A stretch of 64,000 bases of DNA from Neomesorhizobium sp963726065 (GCA_963726065.1 CAVSAU010000006.1:124001-188000); one strand, 5' to 3'; positions 1-9,467 are shown, numbered from the stretch's first letter. Translations and numbers: made by a program. Notes: generated by a model from the sequence alone, not told the origin.

Positions 1-863
1 CCTTCGAAGATCGTCGACAATCCGCATCTCCTGGCAGCCGATCCGAACTACATCAATCGCCTGCGTGCCTCAGGCAGTGCCGAACTGCAGCGCATGTGGA
101 TTGAAGGGGATTGGGATGCCGGGCTCGAGGGCAGTTCTTCACCGAGTGGAGCCGAGCAAGGCACGTCATCGAGCCGTTCGTGATTCCATCGCACTGGACG
201 CGCATTCGCAGCGGCGACTGGGGCAGCGCCAAGCCGTTCGCTTTCCATTGGGCAGCCGTCGTCCAGGACACGTTCCAGCATGATGGCAGAACGCTGCCGC
301 GCGGGGCCTTGGTCATCTACCGCGAGTACTATGGCATGCAGCAAGGCAAGCCCGATGTCGGCCTGAAACTACCTGCCGAGGAAGTGGCCCGCGAAATTGT
401 AGAACGGGAGACCGACGCCAGCACTGGCCGCCGGGAGAGCATTGCCTTTGGCGTTCTTGATCCTGCGGCGTTCGCTGTGATCAGCGGCCCCAGCATTGCC
501 GAAACATTGTTGCGCAATGGCGTGGTCTTCCGGCGGGCCGACAACAGTCGCGTTTCAATCCCGAAGTAGATGGGTGGCTGGTCAGAACTGCGCTCGCGTC
601 TAAAAGGTGACGAGGACGGTAACCCGATGCTCTTCGTTTTCTCGACCTGCCGCGAACTGATCCGTACCTTGCCGATGATGTTGCATGATCCGACACATCC
701 CGAGGACCTCGACACCGACCTTGAGGACCAAACAGTCGACAGCTGCCGCTATCTCGTCATGAGCCGCCCGTACCGCACGCGGGAACAACAAGCCGAGATC
801 GACAATGCGCGCTCGCCATGGCTCGTCGCCAATGCGTTCAGGCTAAATGAACTCCTAGATTGA
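1..863 (+). pseudogene. Phage terminase large subunit, decayed C-terminal part
   Basis: The reading frame enters from the left edge, so the N-terminal ATPase half lies outside the window. The residues around IEGDWDA followed by GQFFTEWSRARHVIEPF, and later DLDTDLEDQTVDSCRYLVMSRP, match the nuclease half of TerL-type terminases that package phage DNA. A one-base shift near 137 separates the first 45 codons from the rest. An in-frame amber codon at 567-569 then splits the gene, and the same frame carries on with matching C-terminal sequence from 570. Two independent lesions make this a prophage remnant. No other phage gene is visible in the window. Family assignment is from motif memory; that it is broken is read directly. 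Confidence 0.75.
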
Positions 864-1135
864 CCTAAGTCCTTCCCAGGTTGCCTAAGCCCGACGAGAC
901 CTATTCACCGCGCCGGGTTGAGCGGCCTCATGTTCATGCATGCTCAAAGAAATGTAGGATCTGGCCAGGGAGATGCCGAGCCCTTCGCGGCCGGGACTGC
1001 CGCGGCAACGGCGTTGGCAAAGCTCTTGGGTCTGATCCCCGACGAAGAGTTGCCACCACCACCTTTCGCCTTGTGCTAGGATGGCCGCCGTGCGGCGCGG
1101 CTTGTCGTGCGTCAAAGCGATTGGGAGCGATTGTC

Positions 1136-2023
1136 ATGCTCAATCCGATCTCCATCATGGCCGACCGGCTCGGCGACTATCTGTCGGATCTCTATCTCCA
1201 GTACTTTTCGCATCGCAATCCGGAATATGCGAGTTACATGAGCGGAGCGGCCCGCCTTGTCCTGGAGCGCATCGGCAATTCAAATGCGCTCTATCACAAC
1301 ATTGAGCATACGATGATGGTTACGCTCGCCGGACAGCAGATCATCCGCGGCCGGCTGCTGTCGGAATCGCTGACCCCCGATGACTGGCTGCACTATACCT
1401 GCGCGCTGCTTGTCCACGACATCGGCATGGCGCGCGGCGTGTGCGAAGGCGACACCGACGACAGTGTCATCATGAACGAGGCCGGCGACCGCTACACGCC
1501 ACCGCGCGGCGCCTCCGACGCAGTGCTTGCGCCCTATCATATAGACCGCGCCAAGATCTATGCGCGGCAACGCTTTGCGTCCTCGAAGTTCATCGACGAG
1601 GAGCGCATCGTCGAGGCGATCGAGATGACGCGTTTTCCGGTCCCGAACGACCCGGCCTATCAGGTCACCAACACCGAGCCGGCGCTGGTCAGGGCTGCGG
1701 ACTTGATCGGCCAGCTCGCCGATCCCTTCTATCATCGCAAGCTGACGGCGCTGTTTGCCGAGTTCTCTGAGATCGGGATGGCGGAAAAGCTGGGCTGCAG
1801 AACCGCCGCCGATCTCGGCGCGATCTTCACCGATTTCTTCACGCTGCAGGTCGAGCCCTATGTTGGCGACGCAATCCGCTATCTGGAGCTGACCACGGAA
1901 GGCAAGCAGTGGATCGCCAACCTCCACAGCAACCTCTTCCAGTCCGGACATCGCCCAGCCAGGATCGGGCCGTTCCCCGGTGTGGTGCAGCCGACCTCGG
2001 CGAGCCTTTCGGTGGTGACGTAA
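1136..2023 (+). CDS. HD-domain metal-dependent phosphohydrolase
   Basis: This intact gene of 295 codons has the HD-superfamily metal-binding pattern: His54 and His58 in HNIEH, then His94-Asp95 in VHDIG, and a later Asp in RAADLIGQL. HD proteins hydrolyse phosphomonoesters, phosphodiesters or nucleotides; the substrate cannot be told here. The frame is open back to 881, but I chose ATG 1136 because GGGAG sits 8 bases upstream (1123-1127) and the earlier sequence does not resemble protein. There is no signal peptide or membrane segment, so it is probably cytosolic. It stands alone beside the phage remnant, with no partner gene to suggest a pathway. Confidence 0.7.
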   Translation: MLNPISIMADRLGDYLSDLYLQYFSHRNPEYASYMSGAARLVLERIGNSNALYHNIEHTMMVTLAGQQIIRGRLLSESLTPDDWLHYTCALLVHDIGMARGVCEGDTDDSVIMNEAGDRYTPPRGASDAVLAPYHIDRAKIYARQRFASSKFIDEERIVEAIEMTRFPVPNDPAYQVTNTEPALVRAADLIGQLADPFYHRKLTALFAEFSEIGMAEKLGCRTAADLGAIFTDFFTLQVEPYVGDAIRYLELTTEGKQWIANLHSNLFQSGHRPARIGPFPGVVQPTSASLSVVT

Positions 2024-2762
2024 GAGCCGGGGATTGTTTCCTTTTTCCGCCTGTGCCGGGACCGCGCAAATTGCAGACTTTGTTCGGAAGAAACTGGCCT
2101 TCCTCATCACCTGACCGCTCCGGCGCAGATGGCCTAAGATCTGTAGCGATGCGTCTTCGGTGCCGACCCCGTGCCGACCAGCATCATCGCCATCATGCGG
2201 CTAGCGGGATTCCGAGCCATGAGGCCCCCGAGCGAGTGACCAAATGATTTGCATTCTCTCGTAAGCTGCTCGAATACACGGACAGCGTGTGTCCTTTGCG
2301 GTATACGCCAGATAGCAACAAGAAACGACCCGAATTGGTATCCGTTAGAGTTGACTTGCCTCAACGGACGGCTAAACAACGGACAATACCCTAAACTGTT
2401 ATGTGCCTGCGACCGTCGTCAAACGGGCAAAGCCTGGCAAGCGCGCTGTCCTGGTTAGTGGTGTGCATGACGACTTGATGAGTTCTGTGCATACGGTTCA
2501 GACCGTGATGAGCCAGCTCGATCCGTCGCAGATGTCAGGCACAGTGCTTTTCAACAAAACGAAGCCGGAGGGCGCTGAGGCCTATCCCGAATAGATCACG
2601 CGCGCGCGATCTTTCAATCGCGATGTCGAAATTCCCATTCGAGACGTTCGTACATAGGTCCGGACGCACTACTTCCAGAACGACAGGTGGGGTCTGTTGA
2701 CGTCGTAGTTGCGCCAATTCCGCACGTTCGTCGAAGTCATTCGAAACGTCGGCTCTCGCCCT
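2024..2762. other. No recognisable gene between the HD protein and the HxlR gene
   Basis: This stretch has lower GC than its surroundings. The longest plausible frame is a GTG-started 63-codon ORF at 2403-2594 (plus), which has no family I recognise and no convincing ribosome binding site. I see no transposase, RNA gene or clear terminator. It could be degraded mobile-element DNA, in keeping with the island around it. Confidence 0.4.
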
Positions 2763-3512
2763 TTAGCCCGATATCAAGTTGAGTCTCGCCACTGCGAAGC
2801 TACGCTGTCGCATGTCAGCCTGCGGGGTCGTGGCGGCGCGGGAGATCGGCCTGATGTGAGCGAACATGCTACGAGCGTTCCAAGTTGGAAATGCTCTTAT
2901 CAGCGACGGTGGGCCATCAACCTGGATGCGGTCCTCGCGTGTGGCTTGGGCCCAGCTGAGCTGCCCGGCGTGCCATTTGACGAAGGCTTCTGCTTCCGCG
3001 GTGATGAAGAGGTCCTCGTCGAAGCCGGGGGCCGTCTTGCAGATTTCGGTGTCTCCGAGCTCGATGAGTAGCCAGTAGCGCTCACGGTGCGGGCGGCCGG
3101 TGAAGTCGAAGCGGATGACGACACGTCGATCTGGGAGCCGGTCTCGGCGGAGCGCATTGCTCATCGACCACAGGGCCACAAAGGGGTCGAGGTGCTCGGG
3201 GGCGATCTCGAGCCAACGCGCCCCCCACTCGCCGAGCGACTGGCAGACCGCGAAGAGGTCGTGGCCCGCCGAAGTGAGCTCGTAGTGGTTGCCGTGCCCA
3301 TCGGACTTGGGGACCGACTCAACGACACCGAGCCGCTCAAGCTGCTTGAGCCGGTGCGAGAGCAGGGTACGGGAGAGTCCCGGCGCGCCTTCCAGGATCT
3401 CGCTGAAGTTTCCGCAGCCAAGGTGCAGGTTGCGGATGATCAACGGTGTCCAGCGCTCGGCGAAGATCTCGGCGCCACGAGCGATGGGGCAGTACTGACC
3501 GTATGTCCTCAT
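2763..3512 (-). CDS. HxlR-family winged-helix transcriptional regulator
   Basis: The 249-residue protein begins MRTYGQYCP, with Cys8 in the place where HxlR/DUF24 regulators carry their conserved cysteine. A winged helix follows: the RWTPLIIRNL and LSRTLLSHRLKQLERLGVV segments are typical. A C-terminal domain of about 130 residues includes FDFTGRPHRERYWLLIE. Long two-domain HxlR proteins of this kind are, from memory, commonest in actinomycetes. It is divergent from the FAD oxidoreductase at 3617 with about 100 bases between the two starts, so it probably regulates that gene and itself. It has no frameshift. I chose the ATG at 3512 because the conserved start begins there. Confidence 0.85.
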   Translation of the reverse strand: MRTYGQYCPIARGAEIFAERWTPLIIRNLHLGCGNFSEILEGAPGLSRTLLSHRLKQLERLGVVESVPKSDGHGNHYELTSAGHDLFAVCQSLGEWGARWLEIAPEHLDPFVALWSMSNALRRDRLPDRRVVIRFDFTGRPHRERYWLLIELGDTEICKTAPGFDEDLFITAEAEAFVKWHAGQLSWAQATREDRIQVDGPPSLIRAFPTWNARSMFAHIRPISRAATTPQADMRQRSFAVARLNLISG

Positions 3513-3603
3513 GACCGTAGTGTTGCGCGCCCGTCTTCGGTTGTGAAGTCCAGATTTTGCACTATTCGGCTGCGGTCCGCGGTGGTTCGATGTTCTCGGC
3601 GAG

Positions 3604-3611
3604 AAAGGAGG
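3604..3611 (+). promoter_or_regulatory. Strong ribosome binding site deciding the FAD oxidoreductase start
   Basis: AAAGGAGG ends 5 bases before ATG 3617. Upstream in-frame starts at 3557 and 3590 lack such a site, so 3617 is the preferred start. Confidence 0.75.
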
Positions 3612-3616
3612 ACACG

Positions 3617-5071
3617 ATGACCACACCCACCGCGGAAATTGGCCACGCGAACAAAGAGCCAATCGTCGTCGAAATCGACGGGTTCCGAGGCCAGCTGATC
3701 GGTACCGATCACGCCGACTACGACATTGCCCGTGCAGTCTGGAACGGTGCCATCGACCGGCGTCCGCGCCTGATCGCCCGATGTATCGGGACCGCTGACG
3801 TGGTTGCGGCTGTGCGTTTGGCCCGCGACCACGACCTGGAGATCGCCATCCGCGGCGGAGGCCACAACGTGGCGGGCACCGCCGTTTGCGACGACGGGAT
3901 CGTCATCGACCTCTCGGCCATGCGGGGCGTGCGCGTCGATCCCGCCGACCGCAGGGCCTGGGTGCAGGGTGGCGCGCTGTGGGGCGACGTCGACCGCGAG
4001 ACGCAGGTGTACGGTCTGGCCACCACCGGCGGCATCGTGAGCCACACCGGCGTCGCCGGTCTCACCCTCGGCGGTGGCATCGGCTGGCTGATGCGCAAGC
4101 ACGGCCTAACGGTTGACAACCTCCTTACCGTCGACCTCGTCACGGCCGACGGCGAGCTGCTACGGGCTTCCCAGGACGAGCACCGCGACCTGTTCTGGGC
4201 ATTGCGAGGCGGCGGCGGCAACTTCGGCGTGGTGACCGCGTTCGAATTCCGCCTCCACCCCGTCGGCCCCATCGTGCTGGCCGGACCGATCCTCTGGGAC
4301 GCAACCGACGCCGGGCAGGTCCTGCGCTTCTACCGCGACTTCGTTCGCGACGCTCCCGACGAGCTCGGCACCGTCGTAAGGTTCGGCGCCGTGCCACCGC
4401 TGCCGGTCATCCCCGAGGATCTACACTGGCGCCAGGTGATGATGGTTGGTACCTGCTTCGCCGGGCCGATCGCGGATGGTGAGCAGGTGCTTCGCCCGCT
4501 TCGCACATTCCGGGTCCCCCTCCTCGACCTGGTTGGCCCCACGCCGTATGTGGGATTCCAGAGTGCGATCGACTTGACCGTGGTCCACGGCTGGAACTAC
4601 TACTGGAAATCCACCCACCTCCCCGAGCTCCGCGACGACCTCATCGACGTGATCGTCGAGCACGCGTTCGCCTGCTCCTCGCCGCGGTCGTATGTGGCGA
4701 TGTTCCATCTCAAGGGGGCGGTGAGCCGAGTGGCCGAGGGCGGGACGGCGTTCGGGAACCGGCAGGCGTCGCACGCGATCACCCTCGATGGTGTGTGGCG
4801 GCCCGGCGAGGACTTCGGCGACCACGACACCGAATGGGCGAGGAAGTTCTTCGCCGCCCTTGGTCGCTTCCGCGAAGGCGTCTACGTCAACTTCCTCGGC
4901 GGCGACGAAGACCCTGATCGGGTCCGCGAGGCGTACGGCGACTCCGTCTTCGACCGGCTAACGGAGGTGAAGACCACCTACGACCCCGACAACGTCTTCC
5001 ATCACAATCAGAACATTCGCCCGGGGTTGAGAAATGGTGCGGGTGGTTCCGGCGGTGCCGGCGACGCTTGA
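3617..5071 (+). CDS. FAD-linked oxidoreductase, berberine-bridge-enzyme type
   Basis: The protein has 484 residues and is intact. The PCMH-type FAD domain carries RGGGHNVAG with His83, the residue that takes the covalent 8-alpha-histidyl flavin bond in this family, followed by GGGIGWLMRKHGLTVDNL. The C-terminus has YDPDNVFHHNQNI, the BBE domain signature. No cysteine is visible at the site used for bicovalent attachment, so a single His link is expected. Relatives include 6-hydroxynicotine oxidase and carbohydrate or secondary-metabolite oxidases; the substrate is unknown. No Tat or Sec signal is seen. Its codon style, with many GAC, CTC and CGC codons, and the HxlR partner resemble actinobacterial DNA, so transfer is likely. 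Confidence 0.85.
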   Translation: MTTPTAEIGHANKEPIVVEIDGFRGQLIGTDHADYDIARAVWNGAIDRRPRLIARCIGTADVVAAVRLARDHDLEIAIRGGGHNVAGTAVCDDGIVIDLSAMRGVRVDPADRRAWVQGGALWGDVDRETQVYGLATTGGIVSHTGVAGLTLGGGIGWLMRKHGLTVDNLLTVDLVTADGELLRASQDEHRDLFWALRGGGGNFGVVTAFEFRLHPVGPIVLAGPILWDATDAGQVLRFYRDFVRDAPDELGTVVRFGAVPPLPVIPEDLHWRQVMMVGTCFAGPIADGEQVLRPLRTFRVPLLDLVGPTPYVGFQSAIDLTVVHGWNYYWKSTHLPELRDDLIDVIVEHAFACSSPRSYVAMFHLKGAVSRVAEGGTAFGNRQASHAITLDGVWRPGEDFGDHDTEWARKFFAALGRFREGVYVNFLGGDEDPDRVREAYGDSVFDRLTEVKTTYDPDNVFHHNQNIRPGLRNGAGGSGGAGDA

Positions 5072-5146
5072 TCGGTGTTGGATACGACGTCGTCAGGTGC
5101 GCTCAGGATCCGGCGCGGTCTGAGCGGGCAAGAGGATTTCTTCGCA

Positions 5147-6508
5147 TCAGATCCGCTTCACCGCCAGCCGCACGCCAGTGTCGGGGCGGACAGTCATGGC
5201 CATGGTCGGCATCGGTAAGGAATTTGGCCCCAGCTCGAAGCGGAAGCGCGCGACTAGTGTGGCCAGGATGATGTGTGCCTGCATCATTGCAAAGTTTGCG
5301 CCGACGCAAACGCGCGGTCCTGCGCCGAAAGGAAGATAAAGATAGCGATCGCGAGCGCGGACGGCCTCCGGCGAAAACCGGTCGGGGTCAAACTCATTCG
5401 GACGCTCCCACCACATCTGATGCCGATGCAGTGCGTAGATTGGCAGGAACAGCACGTCGTTAGGCAGAATCTCCCGACCGCCGAGGGTGTCGGCTTCCCG
5501 GACATTGCGCGCCAGCATGCCGACCGGGGGGTAAAGACGCATGGCCTCTTCGATCACCTGCCTCACGTAGGGCGTCGCTTCCATGTGATCGGCGCCCGCA
5601 GCCGAATCCCCCAGGGCCGCACGAGCTTCCGCGTGAGCGCGCTCCTGCGCCTCTGGATGCAGAGCCAGAAGAAGCAGCGACCAGGCAAGCGCCAGCGCTG
5701 TCGTTTCGTGGCCGGCCACGATGAAGAACTGCATGTTGTGCAGAAGATCCGTTGGCGACATACGCCTGCCGGTCTCCGGGTCCTGGGCCTTCAGCATATG
5801 GTCGAGGAGGTCGTCGGCACCGCTGCCTGTCTCCAGCCGCCGCGCCTCTATGGCTCGGGCTACCATCTTGTGCATGGTTCGAACCGCGCCGAGGCTGAGC
5901 AATTCCCCGGGCCGGGGAAACCAGTTCGGCACGCGCAGAAAGTCGAGCAGAGACGCCTTCCCGGCAGTTTCGAAATACCTGACGATCGCCTGGCTGTAGG
6001 CGTCGGCGTCGAAGTGCTCGCGGCCAGACAAAGCCACCTCGCAGATCACGTCAAAGGTGGCAGACTGCATCTCCTCGACCAACTCGGGATTGTTCCCGCC
6101 ATCCATGAGCCGCTGAGCCGCCCGCTCGGCTGTTGCCGTCATCACCCGCGCCAGTGCCGTCACGTTGCGCTGCGCGAACACCGGCGCGACGGCCCTTCGC
6201 TGCCAGCGCCATGCATCACCTTCCGAGGTGAACAGGCTGTCGCCAACGGCCGGGCGCAGCATGCGCAGCATCACCTCAGACTTTGGATAGTTCTCCAAAT
6301 TGTCGAGAAGGACGCGTCGAAGCGCCTCCGGATCCTGCACCATGTGCCAGCGCGCGCCCATGCGTCCTGACACAATCGGCTGGCGGTAAGCCAGGTCTGG
6401 GATGAGTTCCAGCACATTTCGCCGGGCGGCTCGGATGGATTCTAGGACGGAGAGAGGACGCATTGGCGGCGCAACGGTCGGCGGCGATACCTTGGCTTTG
6501 TCCAGCAT
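5147..6508 (-). CDS. Cytochrome P450
   Basis: This is a full-length soluble P450 of 453 residues without a membrane anchor, as usual in bacteria. It shows the I-helix oxygen-activation motif AGHETT, the K-helix ExxR in EEAMRLYP, and the heme loop PFGAGPRVCVG with the thiolate ligand near Cys401. The substrate is unknown. No ferredoxin or ferredoxin reductase gene is nearby, so electrons must come from elsewhere. It converges on the FAD oxidoreductase, with 75 bases between the two stops, so the two are not an operon. Unlike that neighbour, it resembles P450s common in rhizobia. Confidence 0.9.
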   Translation of the reverse strand: MLDKAKVSPPTVAPPMRPLSVLESIRAARRNVLELIPDLAYRQPIVSGRMGARWHMVQDPEALRRVLLDNLENYPKSEVMLRMLRPAVGDSLFTSEGDAWRWQRRAVAPVFAQRNVTALARVMTATAERAAQRLMDGGNNPELVEEMQSATFDVICEVALSGREHFDADAYSQAIVRYFETAGKASLLDFLRVPNWFPRPGELLSLGAVRTMHKMVARAIEARRLETGSGADDLLDHMLKAQDPETGRRMSPTDLLHNMQFFIVAGHETTALALAWSLLLLALHPEAQERAHAEARAALGDSAAGADHMEATPYVRQVIEEAMRLYPPVGMLARNVREADTLGGREILPNDVLFLPIYALHRHQMWWERPNEFDPDRFSPEAVRARDRYLYLPFGAGPRVCVGANFAMMQAHIILATLVARFRFELGPNSLPMPTMAMTVRPDTGVRLAVKRI

Positions 6509-6950
6509 TCGAGCGCCTCAATCTGGAAATCGCATCTCGCAAGAAGACGTGATTGTTCTCCCAAGTCCGGAGATAGGAACGGCACATGCGCAGGACCAGT
6601 CTGCCAAGACCTTCAAGGAGAACGCTGCATGATGACCAATGACTATCAAACCCATGTCGCCTTCGTCAGCACTGTCGAGATGCTATGCTGATGTGTCCTT
6701 TGAAACGCCTCGACGTGCGCGCTTTTAGTGTGCGCTCCATCCCGGACAGACACAGCGGTACGCCTGTTGAGGGTGGGCGTCTGTCCCTTCGAGAAGAGGC
6801 AACGTCGTAGAAGGCTCAGAAGCGGATATACAGTCCGAGATGTTCGAAAAGTCCGCCATGCGCCGGAGATAACGCCGGCACCGCGTGTTGAACGTCTCGA
6901 ATGGGCCGCAGATCGGGATAGGGGGACGCCTCGCGACGCCGCCCCTCCCA
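6509..6950. other. Non-coding stretch between P450 and the group II intron remnant
   Basis: No coding region, terminator or RNA gene is recognisable here. Part may be 3' flanking DNA of the decayed intron, since the RNA-like hairpin at 6951-6987 marks the likely intron end. Confidence 0.3.
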
Positions 6951-6987
6951 CACCACCGGGCATACGGGTCACGTACCACGGCGGTTC
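6951..6987 (-). ncRNA. Possible group II intron domain V-like hairpin (intron 3' end)
   Basis: On the minus strand, just after the reverse transcriptase reading frame, ACCGCCGTGGTACGTG can pair imperfectly with GTATGCCCGGTGGTGT. This resembles the hairpin that usually follows group II intron maturase genes. The pairing is only partial, so the ribozyme core is probably degenerate. Assigned from position and shape only. Confidence 0.3.
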
Positions 6988-6989
6988 GA

Positions 6990-7868
6990 AAGCTTGAGCA
7001 GAGACATAGAGACGAGGCAGACCGAGTGACTCGAAGCAGTGGTTGCGCAGGGCCTGTTGGACCGCCGGGTCTCCTGACATACGCCAGAATCCGGTCGGCG
7101 AACCGGCGGCAGCCGCAGCACTGAACTTTGGAACGCCACGACGGCGCAGTTCATTGAAGCGGTTGTGCCCGTTTGCCCATTGCCGCCAAAGATACAAACG
7201 TAGTCTTCGGCGGATCCATGCTTCCATGTTCGTAAGCATCCGCGGAGTCTGGCAGAAGCCGAAGTAGCCGCGCCAACCGATGAGGTATGGCTTCAGCTCC
7301 TTGATCAACTGCGGCAGACTGATTCCCCGTGTCCGGCGTGTCATGCCCCGGATCAGCGTCTTGAATTTGTCGAGGGCCTTCGGCGCGATGCGCCGCTCAC
7401 TCCCGTCATTCGAGATGGTGAATCCCAGGAACTCCCGCTCCTCCGGCCGCGCCACCGCGCTCTTCGCCTCGTTGACCTTCAGCAGCAGCTTCTTGGTCAG
7501 GAACCGGCTGACGGAGGCCATGACCCGTTCGCCGGCGCGGCGGCTGCGAAATAGATGTTGCAGTCGTCAGCGGCAAAAGCGGTGACCACGCCGGGCCAGT
7601 TCCTTGTCGAGGTCGTCGAGCTGGAGGTTGCTTAGGAGGGGCGAGAGCGGACCACCTTGCGGGATCCCTTCGTCCACCGGACGGACCAAGCCGTCCTCCA
7701 TCACCCCTGCATTGAGGAATGCTCGGGTGAGTTTGAGCACGCGCTTATCGGACACTCTCGCCGCGACGCGCGCCATCAGGCTGTCGTGATTAACACGGTC
7801 GAAAAATCTTTCGAGATCAATGTCAACCACGCAGCTGTAACCCTCGGCAATATAGCAAGCCACAGGCG
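6990..7868 (-). pseudogene. ltrA: Group II intron reverse transcriptase/maturase, truncated and frameshifted
   Basis: The 5' part (to about 7868) reads YIAEGYSCVVDIDLERFFDR and then IPQGGPLSPLLSNL, which are reverse transcriptase blocks 3 and 4. After a break near 7560 the frame resumes with block 6/7 and the maturase X domain: EFLGFTISNDGSERRIAPK, then LIGWRGYFGFCQTP. The YxDD segment falls at the break and reads only as ADDCNIYF. The first reverse transcriptase blocks are missing: homology stops at the junction with the IS5-type fragment at about 7868-7878. The intron is therefore dead. An insertion or deletion event removed its 5' half together with the 5' half of the transposase. Confidence 0.8.
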
Positions 7869-7877
7869 GACGGTAAG

Positions 7878-8348
7878 ATGCCGCCAGTCGATATCGCCAT
7901 TCCCGCTCTCGGCTACCAGAACCATATCTCCATCGACCGCGAGCATGGGTTGATCGGCAAATGGCTGGCAATTGATGCGGCCACCTATGAGGGAGCCAGG
8001 CTGCGCGAAGGCCTGCTCGACAAGACCAACACCTCGAAGAGCGTATGGGCCGACACCGCCTACAGATCGGCGGCCAACCAGACCTTCATGGAGAAGCAGG
8101 GCTTCGTCAGCCGGGTCCACCGCAACAAGCCCAAGGGTAGGCCGATGCCCGAAACCAGCCGGCGCGCCAACAACATGAAGTCGAAGGTCCGCTCGCGCGT
8201 CGAGCATGTCTTCGCCGAGCAGAAGAGCCGTATGGGGCTGTTCATCCGAACCATCGGCATCGCGCGCGCCACGATGAAGATCGGCATGGCCAATCTCGCA
8301 TACAACATAAAGCGCCTGATCTACCTGGACCGCATCGCAGCCGCATGA
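7878..8348 (+). pseudogene. IS5-family transposase, C-terminal fragment
   Basis: The 156-codon frame reads GYQNHISIDREHGLI, WADTAYRS and RRANNMKSKVRSRVEHVF, then GIARATMKIGMANLAYNIKR. This is the catalytic C-terminal half of an IS5/IS1182-like DDE transposase, including the Y-(2)-R-(3)-E-type block around SRVEHVFAEQK. The N-terminal half and the left inverted repeat are missing where the sequence fuses to the intron remnant. The first codons MPPVDIAIP are family sequence and not a natural start. No terminal repeat could be identified with certainty in 8349-8479. Confidence 0.8.
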
Positions 8349-8479
8349 ACACTACGCCCGAAGGAGCCAAAGGCCGCGGCGCAAGCCGAGAAATTGCCGC
8401 CGGATGAACACAATTGCGCGCCGAAATGCACCGACGCCACATGCTTCCGCCAAATATCCAAATTATACAGAGAGTTAGA

Positions 8480-8554
8480 TGGTACGCCCACGGGGAATCG
8501 AACCCCGGTTTGCGCCGTGAGAGGGCGCCGTCCTGACCGCTAGACGATGGGCGC
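8480..8554 (-). tRNA. tRNA-Glu (anticodon CTC)
   Basis: Read on the minus strand, the acceptor GCGCCCA pairs with TGGGCGT (a G-U at the end pair). The anticodon arm GCGCC/GGCGC encloses the loop CTCTCAC with anticodon CTC. The T arm GGGG-TTCGATT-CCCC is canonical, and ACCA follows at the 3' end, so CCA is encoded. The 3' end points toward the accessory region 1-8479, which is the side where tRNA-targeting integrases insert DNA. Confidence 0.93.
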
Positions 8555-8666
8555 GGAGACAGGTCGCGATATAGGCGAGGCTTTCGCAAAAGGCAACCGC
8601 AATTCGGCGATCCATCGAAACACGTTGTTTCATCGCATCGTCGGCCGGTTCCCAGATAGCGAAGCC

Positions 8667-9083
8667 TCAGCCGCGCGGCTCGATCAGGTCCCAGAGATTG
8701 CCGTAGAGATCGGCAAACACCGCCACCGTGCCGTAGGCTTCATGGCGCGGCGCTTCGCGGAATTCAACGCCGCGTTCAGTCATCAGCTGCATGGTCGCGG
8801 GCGAAATCGTCGGTTTCGAGGAAGAGAAACACGCGGCCGCCGGTCTGGTTGCCGATGCGCGAGCGCTGTTCGTCGTCTGCCGCCTGCGCCAAAAGCAGGC
8901 GTGCGCCGCCGTCTGCCGGCGCGACCACCACCCAGCGCTTGCCGTCGCCGAGGTCGACATCCTCGAGAGCTCGAAGCCGAGCTTTTGCGTATACCAGGCG
9001 ATCGCCTCGTCATAGTCGGCGACGACCACCGCGACGGTGGCGACCCGGCGACCGGCCGGCGCGCTCCCAAAAGAAGCGCTCAT
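8667..9083 (-). CDS. VOC-superfamily (glyoxalase/dioxygenase-like) protein, frameshifted
   Basis: The N-terminal beta-alpha unit reads VATVAVVVADYDEAIAWYTQKLGFEL, and the C-terminal one reads RGVEFREAPRHEAYGTVAVFADLYGNLWDLIEPRG. Both are typical of vicinal-oxygen-chelate proteins of about 140 residues. The middle section is in another frame between roughly 8800 and 8960, with the two shifts cancelling. The reaction is unknown; VOC members include lyases, dioxygenases and resistance proteins. Its ATG at 9083 overlaps the stop of the upstream small membrane protein by four bases (ATGA), indicating a two-gene unit. Confidence 0.75.
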   Translation of the reverse strand: MSASFGSAPAGRRVATVAVVVADYDEAIAWYTQKLGFELSRMSTSATASAGWWSRRQTAAHACFWRRRQTTNSARASATRPAAACFSSSKPTISPATMQLMTERGVEFREAPRHEAYGTVAVFADLYGNLWDLIEPRG

Positions 9084-9467
9084 TGCGCCTTCACCGCGAA
9101 GTGCCCGACGATGCGCCTTTCGCCGATGTCGTAGAGAAGATGGCGCGGCTGCCGTCGGCAAGTTCCGCGTCGAGCGCGATGCGGTTGCCTGAAAGGCTCT
9201 GCGACAGAATCCTGGCGCCGGCCGGCAGCGCGATATCGCCAGTCAACATGGCGCCCTCCGCAGGCGACGGCACCACCGAGGCGGGACTGGCGGTTTCCGG
9301 CGCCGACCGGCCGGATTTGTAGACAATCGCCGCAACCACCGCCATAAGGGCGACGAACAGCAGGCCGAGATTGATGGCGACGAAGCGGACCAGTTTCTTG
9401 CGCACCGCTCGACGGCCGGGTCGAGCGGCTTTTCCTCATTGTCGTCGTCTGGTCGGCATCGAAAAAT
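9080..9467 (-). CDS. Small single-pass membrane protein (DUF6476-like), frameshifted
   Basis: An acidic N-terminus (DDDNEEKPLDPAVER) leads through a break near 9405 into KKLVRFVAINLGLLFVALM, one transmembrane helix. A soluble tail of about 60 residues follows. A second break near 9140 restores the ending YDIGERRIVGHFAVKAQ at 9080. Proteins of this shape sit next to RluA-type genes in rhizobia (family name from memory). Function unknown. It is divergent from the pseudouridine synthase and translationally coupled to the VOC gene. Confidence 0.6.
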
